A DNA stretch of 8,632 nucleotides from Eubacteriales bacterium (GTDB taxonomy: Bacteria > Bacillota > Clostridia > Christensenellales > CAG-138), in contig JAQVRG010000011.1 in the NCBI GenBank assembly GCA_028701165.1, positions 1 to 8,632 on the forward strand, written 5' to 3'. A model generated the notes under the pieces. The model searched no databases. It saw nothing but the letters and a program-made list of their open reading frames with translations, and was not told where the DNA came from. This document shows, piece after piece, positions 5,612-8,632 of the stretch. How positions within the stretch are numbered: position 1 is the stretch's first letter; every line of letters starts with the position of its first letter. The translations under genes and the position numbers were made by a program.

Positions 5612-6445
5612 TCACTTGCCGTTTCTGCGGCGTACGATGAACTTGTCGTTGACGTTCTTGGTCTTGCGGGTCTTATAACCAAGAGCGGGCTTACCCCACG
5701 GTGTAACGGGGCCGGGACGGCCGATCGGGCTCTTGCCCTCGCCGCCGCCGTGCGGATGGTCGCAGGGGTTCATGACGGAACCGCGAACCGTAGGACGGAA
5801 GCCCTTATGGCGGGTACGGCCGGCCTTGCCGAGCTTGATGTTCTCGTGATCCACGTTGCCGACCTGACCGATGGTAGCGCGGGCGTTCATGGGAACCTTG
5901 CGGACTTCGCCGCTGGGCAGACGCACCTGCGCGTACTTATCTTCCTTCGCCATGAGCTGCGCGGCGTTGCCGGCGCTGCGCACGAGCTGCGCGCCCTTGC
6001 CGGGCTTGATCTCCACGCAATGGATCATGGTGCCCACAGGGATCTGACGGATCTCCATCGCGTTGCCGACCTTGATATCGGCGCCTTCGCCGGAAACGAT
6101 GGTATCGCCGACCTGTAGGCCAAGGGGCGCGATGATGTAGCGTTTCTCGCCGTCCGCGTAATGCAGAAGCGCGATGTTGGCGCTGCGGTTGGGGTCGTAT
6201 TCGATGGTGGCGACCTTCGCGGGCACGCCGTCCTTGTTGCGCTTGAAATCGATGATACGATACTTGCGCCTTGCGCCGCCGCCGCGATGCCGCACGGTGA
6301 TGCGGCCCTGATTATTGCGGCCGCCGCTTCCGCGCTTGTCCTCAAGCAGGGACTTCTCGGGCGTGGTGCAGGTGACCTCCTCGTAGGCGGAAACCGTCAT
6401 AAAGCGCTGACCCGGAGTGGTGGGTTTGATCTTTCTGATAGCCAT
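5612..6445 (-). CDS. rplB: 50S ribosomal protein L2
   Basis: L2 is one of the most conserved 50S proteins, needed for subunit joining and close to the peptidyl-transferase centre. The 277 aa are typical. Order: MAIRKIKPTTPGQRFMTV (1-18), GRNNQGRITVRHRGGGARRKYRIIDFKR (42-69), the OB and SH3-like core with ATIEYDPNRSANIALLHYADGEKRYI (79-104), GKAGRTRHKGFRPTVRGSVMNPCDHPHGGGEGKSPIGR (206-243). His230 in DHPHGGGEG corresponds to the functionally important E. coli His229. Residue 228 is Cys where Val is common. The ATG at 6445-6443 has AAGGAGG (6452-6458) 6 nt upstream, fused to the rplW stop. Confidence 0.99.
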   Translation of the reverse strand: MAIRKIKPTTPGQRFMTVSAYEEVTCTTPEKSLLEDKRGSGGRNNQGRITVRHRGGGARRKYRIIDFKRNKDGVPAKVATIEYDPNRSANIALLHYADGEKRYIIAPLGLQVGDTIVSGEGADIKVGNAMEIRQIPVGTMIHCVEIKPGKGAQLVRSAGNAAQLMAKEDKYAQVRLPSGEVRKVPMNARATIGQVGNVDHENIKLGKAGRTRHKGFRPTVRGSVMNPCDHPHGGGEGKSPIGRPGPVTPWGKPALGYKTRKTKNVNDKFIVRRRNGK

Positions 6446-6456
6446 GGTCTGCCTCC

Positions 6457-6756
6457 TTACTGGGCGATGTTGTCGAAGAACTCGATGCCCTTGGAATCCG
6501 TCTTCAACTTCACATACGCCTTCTTGGTGGAAGCACGGCGGCCTTCATGCGCGCCCTGCCTCTTCATCTTGCCGAGCCGGTTAACCGTGTGCACGGTTTC
6601 AACCTTCACGCCGTCAAAGATCGTTTCGATCGCCTGACGGATCTCGGTCTTGTTCGCATTCTTATCCACGATAAAGGTGTAAACCTTCTGGGGCAGATAA
6701 TCATAGCTCTTCTCGGTGAGTACCGGTTTGATGATGATGTCATGGGGATTCGTCAT
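6457..6756 (-). CDS. rplW: 50S ribosomal protein L23
   Basis: L23 sits at the tunnel exit and is the docking site for trigger factor and signal recognition particle. It is 99 aa, normal. Signatures are DIIIKPVLTEKSYD (6-19), YTFIVDKNANKTEIRQAIE (26-44) and VKVETVHTVNRLGKMKRQGAHEGRRASTKKAYVKL (50-84). The ATG shares its A with the rplD TGA stop (TGATG, 6758-6754), so translation is probably coupled. The Shine-Dalgarno sequence AGGAGGTG (6765-6772) lies within the last rplD codons. Confidence 0.98.
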   Translation of the reverse strand: MTNPHDIIIKPVLTEKSYDYLPQKVYTFIVDKNANKTEIRQAIETIFDGVKVETVHTVNRLGKMKRQGAHEGRRASTKKAYVKLKTDSKGIEFFDNIAQ

Positions 6757-7391
6757 CAGGAATACACCTCCTCGATCTTGGCAAGCGAATCCTTGGTCAG
6801 GATCAGCGTGTCGTACTTGAGTAACTCGTAAACGTTGAGCGTGCCCACGAGCGTGGTCTTTACGTTGGGGATGTTGCCGGCCGCGCGCTCTACGATCTCG
6901 TCCTTCTCGGGCAGAACGATGAGGGCCTTTTCGACCTTGACGGCGTCGAGCACCTTGATCATCTGCTTGGTCTTGGCCGCTTCGATATCCAGCGCGTCGA
7001 ACACGACGAGCGCCTCGTCCTGCACCTTGCTGGTAAGCGCGCTCTTAAGAGCCAAACGCTTCACCTTCTTGTTCACGCTCATGCGGTAATCGCGGGGCTT
7101 GGGCGCAAACACGATGCCGCCGTGCATCCATTGGGGAGAACGGGTGGAACCCTGACGGGCGCGGCCGCTTCCCTTTTGACGCCAAGGCTTGATGCCGCCG
7201 CCGCTGACTTCCGCACGGGTGAGGGCGCTTTGGGTGCCCTGCCGCTGGTTAGCCAGATATGCGGTCACGCAGGCGTGCATAGCGGATTCGTTGACCTCTA
7301 CGCCGAAGATCCCGGCGTTGAGCTCGACTTCGCCGACCTTCTCGCCGGCTATGCTGTAAACTGCCACTTTGGGCGCTTTTTCTGTAGCCAT
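6756..7391 (-). CDS. rplD: 50S ribosomal protein L4
   Basis: L4 binds domain I of 23S rRNA and has a loop reaching the exit tunnel. In E. coli it also represses the S10 operon through the leader upstream of rpsJ. The 211 aa are of normal length. The tunnel loop is visible as SGGGIKPWRQKGSGRARQGSTRSPQWMHGGIVFAPKPRDY (63-102), followed by NKKVKRLALKSAL (107-119). The C-terminal Rossmann-like half has KALIVLPEKDE (155-165) and NVKTTLVGTLNVYELLKYDTLILTKDSLAKIEE (176-208). The ATG at 7391-7389 has AAGGAGG (7402-7408) 10 nt upstream, fused to the rplC stop. Whether this L4 regulates the operon is unknown. Confidence 0.99.
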   Translation of the reverse strand: MATEKAPKVAVYSIAGEKVGEVELNAGIFGVEVNESAMHACVTAYLANQRQGTQSALTRAEVSGGGIKPWRQKGSGRARQGSTRSPQWMHGGIVFAPKPRDYRMSVNKKVKRLALKSALTSKVQDEALVVFDALDIEAAKTKQMIKVLDAVKVEKALIVLPEKDEIVERAAGNIPNVKTTLVGTLNVYELLKYDTLILTKDSLAKIEEVYS

Positions 7392-7406
7392 CTCTGCTTA
7401 TCCTCC

Positions 7407-8033
7407 TTACTTCACGGTTTCCTTGACCATGACCAAACCGCCCTTAGCGCCGGGGATAGCGCCCTTGATGAGGAGCAGGTTTCGCGCCGCATCCACGCGC
7501 GCCACTTCGAGGTTCTGCACGCTCACGCGCTCAAAGCCCATATGGCCGGGAAGATGCTTGGTCTTGAAGACCTCGCCGGGGTATGTGCAAGCGCCCATGG
7601 AGCCTGCCACGCGGTAGGAATGCGAGCCGTGGGTCTTGCGGCCGCGCGCCTGATTCCAGCGCTTGATGTTGCCGGCAAAGCCCTTGCCCTTGCTGACGCC
7701 GACCACGTCTACGCGATCGCCGTTTGCAAACACGTCGGCCTTGATCTCGCTGCCCACTTCGTAGGAAGCGGCGTCGTCCAGCTTGAACTCACGCACATAG
7801 CGGTAAGCGCCCACGCCCGCCTTTTTCAGGTGGCCGAGCTGCGGCTTGGTGATGAGCTTCTCGCGGACAGGCTTGAACGCGACCTGCACGGCCTCGTAAC
7901 CGTCGCGCTCCTTGTTTTTGACCTGTACGACGGGGCAGGGACCTGCCAAAACCACGGTCACGGGGATCATGGTGCCGTCTTCTCTGAACATTTGGGTCAT
8001 GCCGACCTTGGTGCCCAATATCGCTTTCTTCAT
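7407..8033 (-). CDS. rplC: 50S ribosomal protein L3
   Basis: L3 nucleates early 50S assembly and sends a loop to the peptidyl-transferase centre. The 208 aa are of normal length. Signatures are the N-terminal MKKAILGTKVGMTQMFREDG (1-20), PVTVVLAGPCPVVQVK (24-39), VDVVGVSKGKGFAG (108-121), the extended loop (about 122-165) and the C-terminal GFERVSVQNLEVARVDAARNLLLIKGAIPGAKGG (166-199). In the loop the usual HR-PGS pattern is replaced by SYRVAGSMG (139-147). The ATG at 8033-8031 has GGAGG (8042-8046) 8 nt upstream. It is second in the operon, 17 nt after rpsJ. Confidence 0.98.
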   Translation of the reverse strand: MKKAILGTKVGMTQMFREDGTMIPVTVVLAGPCPVVQVKNKERDGYEAVQVAFKPVREKLITKPQLGHLKKAGVGAYRYVREFKLDDAASYEVGSEIKADVFANGDRVDVVGVSKGKGFAGNIKRWNQARGRKTHGSHSYRVAGSMGACTYPGEVFKTKHLPGHMGFERVSVQNLEVARVDAARNLLLIKGAIPGAKGGLVMVKETVK

Positions 8034-8050
8034 TTTCTACACCTCCGGTC

Positions 8051-8359
8051 TTACAGCTTGATCTCGATGTCGACGCCGGCGGGCAGATCGAGCTTCATCA
8101 GCGCATCCACGGTTTTGGCGGAGGGCTGGAGAATGTCGATCAAGCGCTTATGGGTACGCATCTCAAACTGTTCTCTGCTGTCTTTGTACTTATGCGGCGA
8201 ACGGAGGATCGTAACGATCTCCTTTTCCGTCGGCAGGGGGATGGGGCCCGAAACATGCGCCCCCGTGCGCTTGGCCGTGTCCACGATCTTTTCGGCGCTC
8301 TGGTCGATCAGATTGTGCTCGTAAGCCTTAAGCTTGATACGGATCTTCTGATTTGCCAT
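8051..8359 (-). CDS. rpsJ: 30S ribosomal protein S10
   Basis: S10 is in the 30S head; outside the ribosome it pairs with NusB in transcription antitermination. It is 102 aa, the usual size. Signatures are MANQKIRIKLKAYEHNLID (1-19), VSGPIPLPTEKEIVTILRSPHKYKDSREQFEMRTHKRLIDI (36-76) and LPAGVDIEIKL (92-102). The frame stays open to 8581, but that part crosses the leader and promoter and is not S10-like. The ATG at 8359-8357 is fixed by AAAGGAGG (8370-8377) 10 nt upstream. It is the first gene of the cluster and follows a long structured leader. Confidence 0.99.
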   Translation of the reverse strand: MANQKIRIKLKAYEHNLIDQSAEKIVDTAKRTGAHVSGPIPLPTEKEIVTILRSPHKYKDSREQFEMRTHKRLIDILQPSAKTVDALMKLDLPAGVDIEIKL

Positions 8360-8369
8360 ATTATTGTCT

Positions 8370-8377
8370 CCTCCTTT
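8370..8377 (-). promoter_or_regulatory. Shine-Dalgarno site of rpsJ
   Basis: AAAGGAGG on the minus strand, 10 nt before the rpsJ ATG. It decides the start within a frame that is open much further upstream. It begins 4 nt after one arm of a 9-bp long-range stem (8382-8390), so folding could affect access to it. Confidence 0.92.
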
Positions 8378-8381
8378 AAGT

Positions 8382-8482
8382 ATCCGGGCAGTACACGCAG
8401 CCGAGTGTTTCATTCTAAAAACATTTGGCCGGGCCTTTGCCCGTTGCCCTGTGTTTGGGCGCCTTGCGGAAATTACCCGGAT
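8382..8482 (-). repeat. Inverted repeat forming a long-range leader stem
   Basis: On the minus strand ATCCGGGTA (8474-8482) pairs with TGCCCGGAT (8382-8390) over 9 bp, including one G-U pair. The 83 nt between them hold the terminator-like hairpin. The second arm ends 4 nt before the rpsJ Shine-Dalgarno site. The first arm is shared with the hairpin at 8477-8493, so the two structures exclude each other. Confidence 0.4.
8417..8448 (-). terminator. Terminator-like hairpin in the rpsJ leader
   Basis: On the minus strand, CGGGC AAAG GCCCG forms a 5-bp stem with a 4-nt loop (8430-8443). It is extended by GGC/GCC (8446-8448 with 8427-8429) across a two-A bulge. AAATG and then TTTTT (8417-8421) follow, so the T-run starts 5 nt after the stem and is short. 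That makes it a weak intrinsic terminator or attenuator at best, about 60 nt before rpsJ. It could also be only an RNA structural element. Confidence 0.25.
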
Positions 8483-8487
8483 GGCAT
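8473..8487 (-). CDS. Possible 4-codon leader peptide (Met-Pro-Ser-Gly)
   Basis: ATG CCA TCC GGG TAA on the minus strand. GGGAGG (8497-8502) ends 9 nt before the ATG, comparable to the true genes here. An in-frame GTG directly precedes the ATG. The Shine-Dalgarno site is inside a small CCTC/GAGG hairpin and the ATG is inside the CCGG hairpin. The codons contain one arm of the long-range stem near the rpsJ ribosome-binding site. Such a short frame can easily arise by chance, so this is a candidate only. Confidence 0.2.
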   Translation of the reverse strand: MPSG

Positions 8488-8562
8488 CACCGGCAACCTC
8501 CCGCGAGGACTTGCGTGGTGCGTGACGCACGGAAAACCGCGCCCACGCGCGCAACGTAGGTA

Positions 8563-8591
8563 ATGATACACGATTTTTCAAGGCTTTGCAA
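8563..8591 (-). promoter_or_regulatory. Sigma-A-type promoter of the S10 cluster
   Basis: The -35 is TTGCAA (8586-8591; 4 of 6 consensus positions). The -10 is TATCAT (8563-8568; 5 of 6). The spacer is exactly 17 nt. Transcription would begin near 8556, about 197 nt before the rpsJ ATG. The A/T tract just upstream (8595-8607) resembles an UP element. No other hexamer pair with good spacing was found on this strand between the window edge and rpsJ, though one lying partly beyond 8632 cannot be excluded. Confidence 0.7.
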
Positions 8592-8593
8592 GG

Positions 8594-8608
8594 GTTTTTT
8601 AAAAAAAC
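8594..8608 (-). promoter_or_regulatory. UP-element-like A/T palindrome upstream of the -35
   Basis: On the minus strand this reads GTTTTTTTAAAAAAC, a 15-nt palindrome around a central T, ending 2 nt before the -35 hexamer. A/T tracts here bind the RNA polymerase alpha C-terminal domain in strong ribosomal promoters. It could instead be a protein-binding site; sequence alone cannot tell. Confidence 0.4.
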
Positions 8609-8632
8609 AGGCGCGTTTTTAATATATAATTT
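8609..8632. other. AT-rich edge upstream of the promoter, no gene seen
   Basis: A mostly A/T stretch with a short GCGCG core and no reading frame. It may be the end of the intergenic region after an upstream gene lying outside the window. In other Firmicutes the gene before this cluster is often tuf, but nothing here shows that. Confidence 0.5.

Larger units (their letters stand above)
8360..8556 (-). promoter_or_regulatory. Structured 5' leader of the S10 operon mRNA
   Basis: About 197 nt lie between the predicted transcription start and the rpsJ ATG. The stretch is GC-rich and full of inverted repeats. By eye these include GTGCG/CGCAC with a 3-nt loop (8518-8530), inside a possible stem of TTGCG (8511-8515) with CGCAA (8550-8554). 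Others are CCTC/GAGG (8497-8508), a bulged CCGG hairpin (8477-8493), a CGGGC/GCCCG hairpin (8427-8448) and a 9-bp long-range stem (8382-8390 with 8474-8482). Several pairings exclude each other, as in regulatory leaders. E. coli has an L4-controlled S10 leader, but I do not recognise that structure here, nor any named riboswitch or T-box. Function is inferred only. Confidence 0.45.

Noticed and set aside
7122..8324. A 400-codon open frame on the plus strand opposite rplD, rplC and rpsJ
   Set aside because: It lies antisense to three certain genes with strong codon constraint in a GC-rich genome, where long shadow frames are expected. The translation has no recognisable domain.
8360..8581. Upstream extension of rpsJ (74 more codons, including an ATG at 8413)
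   Set aside because: The longest version would start upstream of the predicted transcription start. The extension is not S10-like, the ATG at 8413 has no ribosome-binding site, and the ATG at 8359 has a strong one and gives the family length.
8625..8630. TATAAT on the plus strand pointing out of the window
   Set aside because: The position 17 nt upstream is only an A-run with no -35-like TTG, and the hexamer lies in a simple AT-rich tract.
1..8632. Mobile elements, CRISPR repeats, tRNA or rRNA genes, phage or defence genes
   Set aside because: No insertion-sequence ends, transposase frames, regularly spaced repeats or cloverleaf sequences were seen; almost all bases are accounted for by ribosomal-protein genes and the leader.

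Overview
The window is a single block of core ribosomal-protein genes, all read on the minus strand (right to left). It is the S10-spc cluster from the S10 promoter region at the right edge into the middle of rpsE at the left edge. In transcription order the genes are rpsJ (S10), rplC (L3), rplD (L4), rplW (L23), rplB (L2), rpsS (S19), rplV (L22), rpsC (S3), rplP (L16), rpmC (L29), rpsQ (S17), rplN (L14), rplX (L24), rplE (L5), rpsN (S14), rpsH (S8), rplF (L6), rplR (L18) and rpsE (S5, cut off). Every gene is intact except rpsE, which runs off position 1.

The organism looks like a Firmicute, probably a fairly GC-rich member of the Clostridia. S14 is the short zinc-binding form (61 aa, four cysteines) and L24 also carries two CxxC pairs. 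Nearly every gene has a strong AAGGAGG-type Shine-Dalgarno site, S10 and spc genes are fused without a gap, and the sequences of S8, L5, L14, L16 and L29 are of Gram-positive type. This is inferred from recognised protein features, not from a database search, and the genus cannot be named.

Layout: positions 8592-8632 are AT-rich upstream DNA. A sigma-A-type promoter lies at 8563-8591. About 197 nt of GC-rich, inverted-repeat-rich leader (about 8360-8556) come before rpsJ. From 8359 leftwards the genes are packed with gaps of 11-25 nt, one 1-nt overlap (rplD/rplW) and one 11-nt overlap (rplP/rpmC). No internal gap can hold a promoter and terminator, so transcription as one long mRNA is the simplest reading. 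At least four junctions fuse the upstream stop codon to the next Shine-Dalgarno site as TAAGGAGG, which suggests coupled translation. The products are all structural parts of the 30S and 50S subunits, made in concert.

The coding part is ordinary. The part most worth a second look is the rpsJ leader. It contains a 4-codon reading frame (Met-Pro-Ser-Gly-stop) with a well-placed Shine-Dalgarno site. Its codons overlap one arm of a 9-bp long-range stem whose other arm ends 4 nt before the rpsJ Shine-Dalgarno site. A GC hairpin followed by a short T-run lies inside that stem. This could be an autoregulatory or attenuation leader, but it is a hypothesis from pairing by eye. Smaller oddities are a 26-residue Lys/Ala-rich N-terminal extension on L5, GTG starts on rplE and rpsN, an N-terminally extended L22, and unusual residues in the L3 loop.
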